Shown: positions 55,114 to 63,952, numbered from the stretch's first letter. The stretch is DNA of 64,000 nucleotides from Thalassospira sp. MCCC 1A03138 (GCF_002115785.1 NZ_JFJY01000006.1:1-64000), one strand, 5' to 3'. Notes: a model not told the origin generated them from the sequence alone. Program-made: numbers and translations.

Positions 55114-56283
55114 TTAGCCAAGTTCGCCGACACAGGCCCGACGGAAGATTTCGGCATAATCAGCCACCGAAAGTTCAATCGGGTTGCCTCCATCGGACGG
55201 ATCACCCTTGGCTTTGGTCGCGACTTCGTCGGCACGGTTTACGTCGACACCGATTTCCGCCAGCGTATTGACGATGCCAAGACGGATACGGAACGCCAGA
55301 ACCCATTCAAACAGGGTATCAAAGCCCGGTGCGGCAAGGCCGAGCAAACGGCAAATCGTTTCACAATTGCCTTCAATCGCGCGGCGGTTGGCACGCATGA
55401 CATACGGCAGAAGGATTGCATTGGTCAGACCATGGTGGGTATCAAAAATCGCCCCGATCGGATGGGCCAGTGCGTGAACACCGCCAAGTCCCTTCTGGAA
55501 GGCTGTCGCCCCCATCGATGCGGCCGAAAGCATATCAGCCCGCGCTTCGATATCCTTGCCATCGTCATAGGCACGCGGCAGGGCATCAGCAATCAAACGC
55601 ATACCTTCAAGGGCAACACCATCCGCCATCGGATGATAACCCGGCGCACAATGGGCTTCGAAACAATGCACAAACGCATCGACACCGGTCGCTGCCGTCA
55701 CATGCGGCGGCAGGCCAATGGTCAGTTCCGGATCGGAAATCACGATGGCTGGTAACATCTTCGGATGGAAGATGATTTTCTTTTCGTGCGTATCTTCCTT
55801 GGTGATCACGCTGGCACGACCGACTTCGGAACCAGTCCCCGATGTAGTCGGAACGGCAACAATCGGCGCGATACCGGCCGGATCGGCACGGGTCCACCAG
55901 TCACCGATATCTTCGAAATCCCACATCGGACGGGTCTGCCCCGCCATCAAGGCAACTGCCTTGGCCGCATCAAGGCCCGAACCGCCACCAAAGGCAATCA
56001 CACCGTCATGACCGCCTGCACGGTAGACCGCCAGACCGTCTTCAACGTTTTTGCCTGTCGGATTGCCTTTCACACCGGCAAACAGCCCTGTCGGAAGTCC
56101 TGCGGCTTCGTTTGCGGCAATCGCATCGCGCACCATCGGCAGGTCTTTGAGCCCCTCATCGGTGATCAGCAACGGCTTCTTCATGCCGGTTGCCTTGCAG
56201 GCATCTGCCAGTTCTGAAATACGGCCCGGACCAAAACGCACGGAGGTCGGGAAGTTCCAGTTTCCAACAATCTTTTTGGTCAT
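55114..56283 (-). CDS. Iron-containing alcohol dehydrogenase
   Basis: 389 residues of the group III ADH family. The N-terminal NAD fold (FGPGRISELADACKATGMKKPLLITDEGL) and GGGSGLDAAKAVALM are followed by the metal-ligand region, with HALAHPIGAIFDTHHGLTNAILLPYVMR supplying the His ligands. The start at 56283 (MTKKIVGNWNF) has AAGGAT upstream; 34 further open codons are not family-like. It probably oxidises the alcohol group of a gamma-glutamylated amino alcohol to an aldehyde for the neighbouring ALDH. It lies 29 bases after the ALDH gene. Confidence 0.88.
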   Translation of the reverse strand: MTKKIVGNWNFPTSVRFGPGRISELADACKATGMKKPLLITDEGLKDLPMVRDAIAANEAAGLPTGLFAGVKGNPTGKNVEDGLAVYRAGGHDGVIAFGGGSGLDAAKAVALMAGQTRPMWDFEDIGDWWTRADPAGIAPIVAVPTTSGTGSEVGRASVITKEDTHEKKIIFHPKMLPAIVISDPELTIGLPPHVTAATGVDAFVHCFEAHCAPGYHPMADGVALEGMRLIADALPRAYDDGKDIEARADMLSAASMGATAFQKGLGGVHALAHPIGAIFDTHHGLTNAILLPYVMRANRRAIEGNCETICRLLGLAAPGFDTLFEWVLAFRIRLGIVNTLAEIGVDVNRADEVATKAKGDPSDGGNPIELSVADYAEIFRRACVGELG

Positions 56284-56312
56284 CTCTGTATCCTTTGCGC
56301 GCAAACGCGACG

Positions 56313-57704
56313 TTAAATCTTGGTCCGCAGGTGGAAGCTTTTCGGCCGGGTCAGTGATTCGTAACCCAGTTTCGAAAGCGTGCATCCACGTCCCGAACTT
56401 TTCACACCTGTCCAGGCCAGTGCCGGATCAAGGTAATCTGCACGGTTCATGAAAACCGTTCCAGTCTGAAGCCGGTCACCAATCGAAAGGGCAGCATCTT
56501 CATCCGCCGTCCAGATCGATGCCGTCAGGCCGAATTCACTGTCATTCATCAGGGCAATGGCTTCCTCGTCGGACGTCACCTTCATGATGCCGACCACCGG
56601 GCCAAAGCTTTCCTCACTCATGACGCGCATCGAATGATCGACATTGATCAAAACCTGCGGCGCCAGATACGGGGTGCCTTCCTTGTTGGCGGCAAATTTC
56701 GACGGATCGATCAATGCCTTTGCCCCGTCGCGGATGGCATCGGCAATCTGGCCACGCACAAAGGCCGCCGATGACGCCCGCACCATCGGGCCAAGGTTGG
56801 TTTCCGTATCAATCGGGCTGCCAAGGCGGTATTGCGACACAAGGTCGGTTGCCTTTTCAACAAAGGCATCAAACACGCTTTCATGGGCGTAAATGCGTTC
56901 AATCCCGCAGCACGACTGACCGCTGTTAAAGAACGCACCATCAATGACGTTTTCAACCGCATGATCGATATTGACGTCAGAACGCAGATAGGCCGGGTCT
57001 TTCCCGCCAAGCTCCATACCGGTTGCGATGAACTTGCCACCCACCGCTTGCTGAACTGCGTGACCGCCCGGCACCGAACCGGTGAAATTGACGAAATCAA
57101 CACGGATATCGCCCATCAGTTTTTCCGCATCCGCATGGCTCAGATGAAGATACTGGAACAATCCCTTGGGCAGGCCAGCGGCCTCAAACGCCTCGGCAAA
57201 GCGTTCCGCGCAAAGCGGGGTCTGGTGCGAATGTTTCAGCACCACCGCATTCCCCGCCATAAGGGCGGGAACAACGCCATTCACGGCCGTCAGATACGGG
57301 AAGTTCCACGGCGCGATGATCGCAACAACGCCCAATGGTTCACGGCGGATGAAACGGTTAAAACCGGCCTTCTCGCCCGGATTGTAATCGCCAAGCGCCT
57401 CGGGGGCGATGTCGATCATGTAATCCGCACGTTCCTTGAAACCGTTGACCTCGCCACCAGCCTGCGAAATCGGGCGGCCCATCTGCCAGCTGATTTCAGC
57501 CGCGATTTCATCCTTTTTCGCGACAAAGGCGGCAACCGCCTTGCGCAGGATTTCCTGACGGGTTGCGACCGGCACAGTTCGCCATTCGGCCTGTGCGGCG
57601 CGGGCAACATCAAGTGCCTTGTTGATCTCGGCAGCACTGGCAAGCGGACGCTCGACATAAACGGATCCATCAACGGGCGAGATGGTGCGTAAACTCTCGG
57701 ACAT
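56313..57704 (-). CDS. Aldehyde dehydrogenase, probably gamma-glutamyl-aldehyde specific
   Basis: 463 residues, full length. The NAD fold has VVAIIAPWNFPYLTAVNGVVPALMAGNAVVLKHS and FTGSVPGGHAVQQAV. The catalytic pair is Glu231 (ELGGKDP) and Cys265 (NSGQSCCGIERIY), a double Cys like some PuuC/GabD relatives. It oxidises an aldehyde to an acid with NAD(P). Its place between a glutamate-amine ligase and an ADH points to a gamma-glutamylated aldehyde. The ADH gene begins 29 bases downstream. Confidence 0.9.
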   Translation of the reverse strand: MSESLRTISPVDGSVYVERPLASAAEINKALDVARAAQAEWRTVPVATRQEILRKAVAAFVAKKDEIAAEISWQMGRPISQAGGEVNGFKERADYMIDIAPEALGDYNPGEKAGFNRFIRREPLGVVAIIAPWNFPYLTAVNGVVPALMAGNAVVLKHSHQTPLCAERFAEAFEAAGLPKGLFQYLHLSHADAEKLMGDIRVDFVNFTGSVPGGHAVQQAVGGKFIATGMELGGKDPAYLRSDVNIDHAVENVIDGAFFNSGQSCCGIERIYAHESVFDAFVEKATDLVSQYRLGSPIDTETNLGPMVRASSAAFVRGQIADAIRDGAKALIDPSKFAANKEGTPYLAPQVLINVDHSMRVMSEESFGPVVGIMKVTSDEEAIALMNDSEFGLTASIWTADEDAALSIGDRLQTGTVFMNRADYLDPALAWTGVKSSGRGCTLSKLGYESLTRPKSFHLRTKI

Positions 57705-57788
57705 AATGCCTCACAATTGGAGAATGAGTTAGGGCGCTAAGATATGTGATCGGGCGCGAAGCGACGATGCGTCGCCGCGTGCAACAGA

Positions 57789-59156
57789 TCAAATGATTTC
57801 GAAGTAACGCTGCATTTCCCAGTCGGTAATCGCCTTGCGGAATTCGCGTTCTTCCCATTCCCGCGACTGGGCGTAATGGGTCACGAATTCTTCACCAAAC
57901 AGTGATTTTGCCGCCTCGGATTTGCGCAAACGTCCGGCTGCCTCGTAAAGGGTCGCGGGCAATGTCGTATCTTCGGGGAATTCCTGCGCATAGGCGTTAC
58001 CAACGACCATTTCGCCGGGCTCCACCTTGTTTTCAATGCCCCAAAGTCCAGAACCGATGGCAGCCGAAAGCGCGATATAGGGGTTAATGTCCGCCGCAGC
58101 AATGCGATATTCAATGCGTTGCGACTTCGCACTCCCCGGAATGACGCGAAGCGCCGTGGTCCGGTTTTCAACTCCCCATGTTGCCGTCGTCGGTGCCCAG
58201 AAACCCGGGATCAGCCGCGAATAACTGTTTACCGTACAGGCCACCATCGACAGAAGTTCCGGCATAAGTTTCTGCTGCCCACCAAGGAACCAGCGCATTT
58301 CATCGGACATGTTGTGCGGTTTATTGGCGTCATAAAATGCCGCCCGGCCATCCTTGCCCTTTATCGAAACATGCATATGCCCCGACTGCCCCGGCCAATC
58401 GGGCGACCATTTCGCCATAAAGGTCGCCATCCATCCGGCACGCTGGGCCAGAACCTTGGTAAAGGTCTTGAACAATGCGGCTTTATCTGCTGCCCTTAAT
58501 GCATCGTCATGACCGATGGCGGCTTCAAGCACACCCGGGCCAGTTTCGGTATGAAGTCCCTCGATCGGGAAATCCATGCTTTCGCCGAGTTCAAGCAGGT
58601 CATGATAGAATTCCGAATGCACGGAATTACGCAGCATCGAATAACCGTAAAAACCCGGCGTGATGTTCTTAAGATTACGATAATTCTTCTCGCGCACAGA
58701 ATGCGGATCTTCCTCGAACAGGAAAAACTCGAATTCGCAGGCGGCCGAAACGTCATACCCCATGCTATCGGCTTTTTCGAGAACACGGCGCAATGTGCCA
58801 CGCGGGCAAACGGTTTCCGCCCGTCCGTCGAACTCACCAAGGAACAGGACTGTATCGTCCTCCATCGGCAATTCGCGGCAACTTTCCGGGATCACGCGCA
58901 CCGGTGCATCCGGATATGCCGTGTGCCAGCCAGTAAACTCGGACTTGTCATAAAGCTGGTCATTTGAATCCCAGCCCAGAACCACATCACAAAAGGCAAA
59001 ACCGGAATCGAGTGCCGACAGGAATTTGTCACGATGCATGTATTTGCCGCGCATGATTCCGTCGACGTCGAAAATACCGATTTTGACGAATTTGATGTCT
59101 CGTTCCTTAATCAGTTTTCGTGCGTCATCGGCGGTTTTGACATCCTTCGCCTGCAT
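57789..59156 (-). CDS. Glutamine-synthetase-family ligase, probable gamma-glutamyl amine ligase
   Basis: 455 residues. The catalytic domain shows CEFEFFLFEED, HTETGPGVLEAA, SGHMHVSIKG and the ATP/Arg region GFWAPTTATWGVENRTTALRVI, so metal and ATP ligands are kept. The length and the IFDVDGIMRGKY N-terminus fit the PuuA/GlnA4/GlnT-like branch, not the housekeeping enzyme; the adenylylation-site Tyr motif is absent. It joins glutamate to an amine, the first step of puu- or ethanolamine-type degradation. GGAGG precedes the ATG. Two TGTAA-type palindromes lie 90-155 bases upstream. Confidence 0.88.
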   Translation of the reverse strand: MQAKDVKTADDARKLIKERDIKFVKIGIFDVDGIMRGKYMHRDKFLSALDSGFAFCDVVLGWDSNDQLYDKSEFTGWHTAYPDAPVRVIPESCRELPMEDDTVLFLGEFDGRAETVCPRGTLRRVLEKADSMGYDVSAACEFEFFLFEEDPHSVREKNYRNLKNITPGFYGYSMLRNSVHSEFYHDLLELGESMDFPIEGLHTETGPGVLEAAIGHDDALRAADKAALFKTFTKVLAQRAGWMATFMAKWSPDWPGQSGHMHVSIKGKDGRAAFYDANKPHNMSDEMRWFLGGQQKLMPELLSMVACTVNSYSRLIPGFWAPTTATWGVENRTTALRVIPGSAKSQRIEYRIAAADINPYIALSAAIGSGLWGIENKVEPGEMVVGNAYAQEFPEDTTLPATLYEAAGRLRKSEAAKSLFGEEFVTHYAQSREWEEREFRKAITDWEMQRYFEII

Positions 59157-59245
59157 CGGCGGCCTCCTGTGATTTGGGCTTTGTTATTGTGTCGGATTGA
59201 CCGGTTCCTGCCCGTTTATATTTCGCGTCTTGTGACATCTTGGTC

Positions 59246-59261
59246 TGTAATGTAAATTACA
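59246..59261. promoter_or_regulatory. Candidate RpiR operator 3
   Basis: TGTAA-TGTAAA-TTACA, fitting TGTAA-N6-TTACA, 90 bases before the glutamate-amine ligase start. It resembles the HexR-type (RpiR family) motif. Confidence 0.6.
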
Positions 59262-59294
59262 ACATTGAACATTTAAACAAATATTTTGCCATTT

Positions 59295-59310
59295 TGTATT
59301 ATTTGTTACA
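59295..59310. promoter_or_regulatory. Candidate RpiR operator 4 (one mismatch)
   Basis: TGTAT-TATTTG-TTACA, one mismatch from the shared pattern, 49 bases from operator 3. Confidence 0.5.
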
Positions 59311-59349
59311 TGGACAAAACTCGCATAAATACAAAAGAATACCGGTTTA

Positions 59350-59387
59350 CAGGGCAGCAGGTGCCCAATGAAACATCTGCTGCCCTG
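59350..59387 (-). terminator. Hairpin after the TRAP operon
   Basis: CAGGGCAGCAG and CTGCTGCCCTG form a perfect 11-bp stem downstream of the binding-protein gene. No T-tract is seen. It separates the TRAP operon from the catabolic operon. Confidence 0.7.
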
Positions 59388-59417
59388 CCCAATCAAAATT
59401 GACCGTTCCCGACGGGC

Positions 59418-60470
59418 TTAGCTGTAACGATACGGCTTGCCTGCTTTTTCCATCACCGCAGCATACTGCTTGAAGATATCCACGACTCTGGCGCAACGCG
59501 GGCTAGTCTGAGCAATCTCGTCCCAGAATTTATGTGCTTCGGCTTCGACCGTCGCCCATTCCGCATCCGGGATCGAGGTCAGCTTCAGCTTCGTACCCTG
59601 GGTCCGAAGTTTGGCTTCACCACCCCAGTACCAATGCTGGCGATAATAGTGCGAGCTGTCCATGCACAGCTTGAACAGAACTTTCAGATGTTCCGGAAGT
59701 TCGTTCCAGCGTTCTTCATTGGCGAAGAACGAGCCACACCATGCACCGGAAATGTTGTTGGTCAGAAAATAGTTGGTCACATCGGCCCAACCGACCGTGT
59801 AATCCTCGGTGATGCCCGACCATGCGATCCCGTCAAGCTCGCCGGTCTGAACGGCAACCTCGATGTCTTCCCACGGCAGGGTGACCGGAACAACGCCAAA
59901 GCGCGACAGGAATTTACCCGCCGTCGGGAAGGTAAAGACACGCTTGCCTTTAAGGTCTTCCAGACTGTTGATCGGATCAACCGTTGCAAAATGGCACGGG
60001 TCCCACGAACCGGCCGAAAGCCATTTGACACCTTCGACTTCGCTATATGCTTCGTCCCAGATTTCGTTCAGGCCGTATTCTTCAAACAGGACCGGAACGT
60101 CAAGGCTGTAACGGGTCGCGAACGGGAAATAGCCGCCAAAGACCGAAATATCCACCGGAGCCGCAATCGAGTCATCATCGGACTGAACCGCATCAATAGT
60201 GCCGCGCTGCATGGCACGGAACAACTCGCCGGTCGGAACCAGCTGATCAGCATAGTAAAGTTCGATTTCCATTTCGCCATTGGCGACCTTGTTAAAGGCA
60301 TCAATCGCCGGTTTGATCACATGTTCGCCCAGCGCCGGACCGGCATAGGTCTGCAAACGCCAGGTGATCTTGGCGTTCTGCGCCTTGACATAAGGTGCGG
60401 CAAACGCCGTGGTACCGGCTGCTGCGGTTGCAACACCGGCTTTCTTCATAAAGTCGCGTCTCGTCGTCAT
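59418..60470 (-). CDS. TRAP transporter binding protein with Tat signal (DctP-type), candidate ethanolamine binder
   Basis: 350 residues. A Tat signal (TTRRDFMKKAGVATAAA..., cleaved near residue 31) precedes a DctP-type fold (YYADQLVPTGELFRAMQRGTIDAV). In most DctP proteins an Arg after the LKGxK/R segment binds the carboxylate; here the aligned position is Phe179 (LKGKRVFTF). This suggests a ligand without a carboxylate, and acidic DDD98-100 nearby would suit a cation. The start is at 60470; the longer frame lacks a signal peptide. It is last in dctQ-dctM-dctP, after two intercistronic hairpins. Confidence 0.85.
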   Translation of the reverse strand: MTTRRDFMKKAGVATAAAGTTAFAAPYVKAQNAKITWRLQTYAGPALGEHVIKPAIDAFNKVANGEMEIELYYADQLVPTGELFRAMQRGTIDAVQSDDDSIAAPVDISVFGGYFPFATRYSLDVPVLFEEYGLNEIWDEAYSEVEGVKWLSAGSWDPCHFATVDPINSLEDLKGKRVFTFPTAGKFLSRFGVVPVTLPWEDIEVAVQTGELDGIAWSGITEDYTVGWADVTNYFLTNNISGAWCGSFFANEERWNELPEHLKVLFKLCMDSSHYYRQHWYWGGEAKLRTQGTKLKLTSIPDAEWATVEAEAHKFWDEIAQTSPRCARVVDIFKQYAAVMEKAGKPYRYS

Positions 60471-60514
60471 TGTATCATCTCCCTGATCGATGAAGTTCGT
60501 TAACGCATTAATTA

Positions 60515-60622
60515 GCTGCCCTGCCCGCCTTACGGGTCTGGCAGCGCCTCCTCTTGTTGGAAATTTAAACCTCCCCTGAATTGATTTTGTTTTGAACGGC
60601 GGGGCCTTCTGCGACCCCGCCG
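60515..60622 (-). other. Two hairpins between dctM and dctP
   Basis: GCTGCC/GGCAGC with inner CCCG/CGGG (60515-60545), and CGGCGGGG/CCCCGCCG around a 10-base loop (60597-60622). They lie in the 169-base gap before the TRAP binding-protein gene and could raise its mRNA level over the upstream genes. Confidence 0.6.
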
Positions 60623-60639
60623 GTATCGGGTTCATTTGC

Positions 60640-61965
60640 TTACCGCGCGTAATGCCATTCCGGCAGCCACAGCGCGATCTGCGGGAACGCCATCACGATG
60701 CCAAGCGCCATCGCCATGATGATCACAAACGGTGTGATGGATTTATAGATGTCCTTTAACGTCACCTCTGGCGGGGCCATGGCACGCATCAGGAACAGAT
60801 TGTAACCAAACGGCGGTGTCATATAGGCGATCTGACAGGTGATGGTATAAAGCACGCCATACCAGACCAGATCGAAACCAAGTGCACCAACCAGCGGCAC
60901 ATAAAGCGGTGCGACGATCACCAGCATCGCGGTGTCATCAAGGAACATGCCCATCATGATGAAGGAAATCTGCATCATGATCAGGATCTGCCACGGGCCA
61001 AGGCCCATCTGATCGACAAAGAAGCTTTCAATCGCCCGAACTGCACCGAGGCCATCAAAAACCGCCCCGAAGGCAAGGGCCGCCAGAATGATCCACATGA
61101 ACATGCAGCTGATCGACAGCGTCTTGCGCAGGGTTTCTTCCATGACAACGCGGGTCAGGCGGCGCTTGAACAAGGCGGCAAGGGTCGCGGCAAGCGCCCC
61201 CACGGCTGAACTTTCAACAAGCGATGTAATCCCCATCAGGAACAGACCGGTCATCGAGAAGAAGATGAACAGCGGAACGATCCCGGCTTTCAGCAGGCCG
61301 ACCTTCTCGCCCCATGAGATTTCCGCGCGTTCGTCCTTGCTTAATGCCGGGCCCATGCTGGGCTGCAGCCAGCAGCGAATGGCAATATAGATGATGAACA
61401 TGCCCGCCATCAGCAGCCCGGGGAACACCCCCGCCAGCCAAAGCTGCCCGACCGGCTGACGCGCGATCATGCCATACAGCACCAGAACCACACTTGGCGG
61501 CACCAGAATGCCAAGCGAACTGCCCGCCTGGATCACGCCGGTCACCATGACCTTGTCATAGCCACGCCGCAAAAGCTCCGGCAACGCAATGCTGGCCCCG
61601 ATCGCCATGCCCGCAACGCTCAGGCCATTCATGGCCGACACCGCGACCATCAGGACAATCGTCCCGATGGCAAGACCACCGCGGACTGGCCCCATCCAGA
61701 CATGGAACATCCGGTAAAGATCATCCGCCAGACCGGATTCCGAAAGCATGTAACCCATATAGACAAACAGCGGCAGCGTCAGAAGCGGATACCACTTCAT
61801 CAGCTTCATCGCGGCACTGAACGCCATTTCAGAACCGCCATCCCCCCACATGCCAAGGGCGAAAACAACGGCAACAAAACCGATGGCACCAAAAACCCGT
61901 TTCCCGGTCAGAAGCATCAGCATCATCGTGGAAAACATCAGAAGAGCGATCATCTCGTAACTCAT
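60640..61965 (-). CDS. dctM: TRAP transporter large membrane subunit (DctM)
   Basis: 441 residues with about 12 helices: the MIALLMFSTMMLMLLTGKRVFGAIGF start, GASIALPELLRRGYDKVMVTGVIQAGSSLGILVPPSVVLVLYG and the C-terminal ITCQIAYMTPPFGYNLFLMRAM are DctM hallmarks. It moves the substrate with sodium. ATG 61965 overlaps the dctQ stop (ATGA) and GGGGAG precedes it; 40 upstream codons are only the overlap with dctQ. Confidence 0.93.
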   Translation of the reverse strand: MSYEMIALLMFSTMMLMLLTGKRVFGAIGFVAVVFALGMWGDGGSEMAFSAAMKLMKWYPLLTLPLFVYMGYMLSESGLADDLYRMFHVWMGPVRGGLAIGTIVLMVAVSAMNGLSVAGMAIGASIALPELLRRGYDKVMVTGVIQAGSSLGILVPPSVVLVLYGMIARQPVGQLWLAGVFPGLLMAGMFIIYIAIRCWLQPSMGPALSKDERAEISWGEKVGLLKAGIVPLFIFFSMTGLFLMGITSLVESSAVGALAATLAALFKRRLTRVVMEETLRKTLSISCMFMWIILAALAFGAVFDGLGAVRAIESFFVDQMGLGPWQILIMMQISFIMMGMFLDDTAMLVIVAPLYVPLVGALGFDLVWYGVLYTITCQIAYMTPPFGYNLFLMRAMAPPEVTLKDIYKSITPFVIIMAMALGIVMAFPQIALWLPEWHYAR

Positions 61966-62471
61966 GAAAGGCTCTCCCCGCGGGCGGCTGCCACATCTTT
62001 GAAGAAGGTTGCAATTGCCTGCAGCAGCATCATGAACACGCCAAATGTCATGATCGCCTTGATCGGCGACATCGGCGGTGACCACGCGGAATAGCTGGTT
62101 TCGCCATACTCGAACGCGTAGGCGGTCGATGACACGCCGCCATACAGCAGAAATGCCAGATAAAAGATCAGAAACAGGATTGTGATTGCATCAAGCCCGG
62201 CCTGTTTGCGCGGCGACAATGCGCCATACAGCAAATCCATCCGAACGTGCGAGTCCAGCTGCATGGAATATCCTCCACCCAGCAGGAAATACGACACCAT
62301 CAGGAACTGAGCGGTTTCCAGCGTCCAAAGGGCCGGAAATTCCATAAGCTTGGTCGCAGCCGAATATAAAAGCACCGCAAGCATCGCAAAGATCAGATAC
62401 ATCGCAAACCGGCCGATGATCCGGTTAACGCAATCGACCCATCTGACGTAGGTCTTGATAAATTCAGGCAT
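61962..62471 (-). CDS. dctQ: TRAP transporter small membrane subunit (DctQ)
   Basis: 169 residues with four helices, first in the operon. The segment VDCVNRIIGRFAMYLIFAMLAVLLYSAATKLMEFPALWTLETAQFLMVSYFLLGGGYSMQLDSHVRMDLLY carries the DctQ pattern (GGGYSM...HVRMD). It assembles with DctM. The C-terminal TM ends with a short tail. Its 5' region is long, running to the divergent rpiR gene. Confidence 0.92.
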   Translation of the reverse strand: MPEFIKTYVRWVDCVNRIIGRFAMYLIFAMLAVLLYSAATKLMEFPALWTLETAQFLMVSYFLLGGGYSMQLDSHVRMDLLYGALSPRKQAGLDAITILFLIFYLAFLLYGGVSSTAYAFEYGETSYSAWSPPMSPIKAIMTFGVFMMLLQAIATFFKDVAAARGESLS

Positions 62472-62795
62472 CTAACGCCACCCCAACATCTCCCTGTTCT
62501 ATCGGTCGCAACAGCGGCTGGTCTGTCATCTGCCAATACGACCCCCTCCGTTCGCATCCGAAGGACGCGAACGGCGATATAAAATGCCTTACCGCTCGGA
62601 AAAACCCGACAGGTTGGACATCAACACCAAATCTGGATGGAAGTATCCGCAGCCCTGACAACCCATATTGCATCCCCTTGTCTGCACCACCTTTTGCAAG
62701 GCCGTACCGTGTGATGAACCGCCTCCCGGGCGACCGACTTTTGCCAAGCCGTTGAATTGTTGCACCGCTTTTTGCGGCACGGGTTTTATCCCCTC

Positions 62796-62811
62796 TGTAA
62801 CGAACGTTACA
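62796..62811. promoter_or_regulatory. Candidate RpiR operator 1
   Basis: TGTAA-CGAACG-TTACA: the whole 16-mer is a perfect palindrome (TGTAACGA/ACGTTACA reads TGTAACG-AA-CGTTACA with outer halves matching). It lies between dctQ and rpiR. Confidence 0.65.
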
Positions 62812-62845
62812 TGATTTCAATTTTGATGACAAGAATATCAAATAT

Positions 62846-62861
62846 TGTAAAATTCATTACA
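62846..62861. promoter_or_regulatory. Candidate RpiR operator 2
   Basis: TGTAA-AATTCA-TTACA, 50 bases from operator 1 and about 83 bases before the rpiR start. The dyad extends to ATTGTAA/TTACAAT. Confidence 0.65.
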
Positions 62862-62943
62862 ATCATTGTATTTGTATGTCAGACAAGGTAAACCGCGCCC
62901 GAACAATGCATAAGCGCACTTTGCGGGTGTTTGGCCATTCCGT

Positions 62944-63855
62944 GTGAATGGCATAACCGGGGAAATATCGCCTTTGGATGCGAAGCAGCAGGCAACGAAA
63001 CCGACAGTCGCCGAACAGATCACGCAAAAAGCCGATACGCTGACCGCATCGGAACGCAAGCTCGCCCAGGCCCTGCTTGGCAACTATCCGATGGCCGGCC
63101 TTGAAACGGTGGCGACCTTCGCCGAACGGTGTGGCGTTTCCGCCCCAACAGTGCTGCGTTTTGCCAGCAAGATCGGCTTTGACAGCTATCCCGATATGCA
63201 GGCGCGCCTGCGCGGTGAACTCGAAGCCCGCCTGCAATCGCCCCTAACCCGAAGCAGCCTGCCCCGCTCGCGCAATCATTCCGGCCATCCAATGGGCGAA
63301 TTGCTTCATGAAATGGCCGAAGCGACCACCAGCAACATCCGCACAAGCCTTGCCAATATCAACCCGGCCGAACTGCAAAGTGCCATCGAACTGATCGGTG
63401 ATTGCAAAGGATCAGTTTATCTGCTGGGAGGGCGGTTTACATCCGCCCTTGCGGTATATGCCTATGAACATCTGCGCACCATGCGAAGCCACGTTAGGCG
63501 CGTTTCGGGGCAAAGTGCCAAATGGGCCGAAGACCTTCTCGATGTCGGCAAACGCGATGTTTTACTGGTCTTTGACGTCCGGCGCTATCAGGCCGATGTC
63601 ATCGCCTTTGCCGAGGCCGCCGTACGGCAGGACGCCAAAATCATCCTGTTCACCGACCAGTGGCTCAGCCCGATTGCGCAGTTCGCCCGTCACGTCTTTC
63701 CGGTGCGTATCGAAACCGGCACGACATGGGATAGCTCGGCGGCCAGCATGGTGATGCTTGAAACCCTGCTTGAAGGGGTCGGGCAGCATAACCCGGAACA
63801 GGTGCGTGCGCGCATCAAACATCTTGAAATGCTGCGCCGTCCGCCGCAATCGTAA
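62944..63855 (+). CDS. MurR/RpiR-family transcriptional regulator
   Basis: 303 residues. The N-terminal HTH_6 domain (ASERKLAQALLGNYPMAGLETVATFAERCGVSAPTVLRFASKIGFDSYPDMQARLRGEL) is followed by a SIS domain (GSVYLLGGRFTSALAVYAYEHLRTM, then RDVLLVFDVRRYQADVIAFAEAA). SIS domains bind phosphosugars, but this one controls a non-sugar locus by context. The GTG at 62944 has no strong site; a TTG at 62974 (ten codons in) has GGGG about 11 bases upstream and may be the true start. It is divergent from the TRAP operon and probably regulates it and itself. Confidence 0.88.
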   Translation: MNGITGEISPLDAKQQATKPTVAEQITQKADTLTASERKLAQALLGNYPMAGLETVATFAERCGVSAPTVLRFASKIGFDSYPDMQARLRGELEARLQSPLTRSSLPRSRNHSGHPMGELLHEMAEATTSNIRTSLANINPAELQSAIELIGDCKGSVYLLGGRFTSALAVYAYEHLRTMRSHVRRVSGQSAKWAEDLLDVGKRDVLLVFDVRRYQADVIAFAEAAVRQDAKIILFTDQWLSPIAQFARHVFPVRIETGTTWDSSAASMVMLETLLEGVGQHNPEQVRARIKHLEMLRRPPQS

Positions 63856-63952
63856 TACGCAGCGTATATTCGCCGCAGTAATGATTGAAACCACCGCCGC
63901 ACCGCGATAGCTTGGGGCATAATTTTTATCCCCAAATACCGGAGCCGCACCG

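Larger units (their letters stand above)
62472..62943. other. Divergent dctQ/rpiR intergenic region
   Basis: 472 bases. The half near rpiR is AT-rich and holds two TGTAA-N6-TTACA palindromes (62796 and 62846). The half near dctQ (about 62480-62790) has no gene I can support and would be a long leader for dctQ if the promoter lies near the palindromes. Confidence 0.5.

Noticed and set aside
59532-60503. 323-residue open frame antisense to the TRAP binding protein
   Set aside because: The sense gene has a Tat signal and family motifs; the antisense frame has none.
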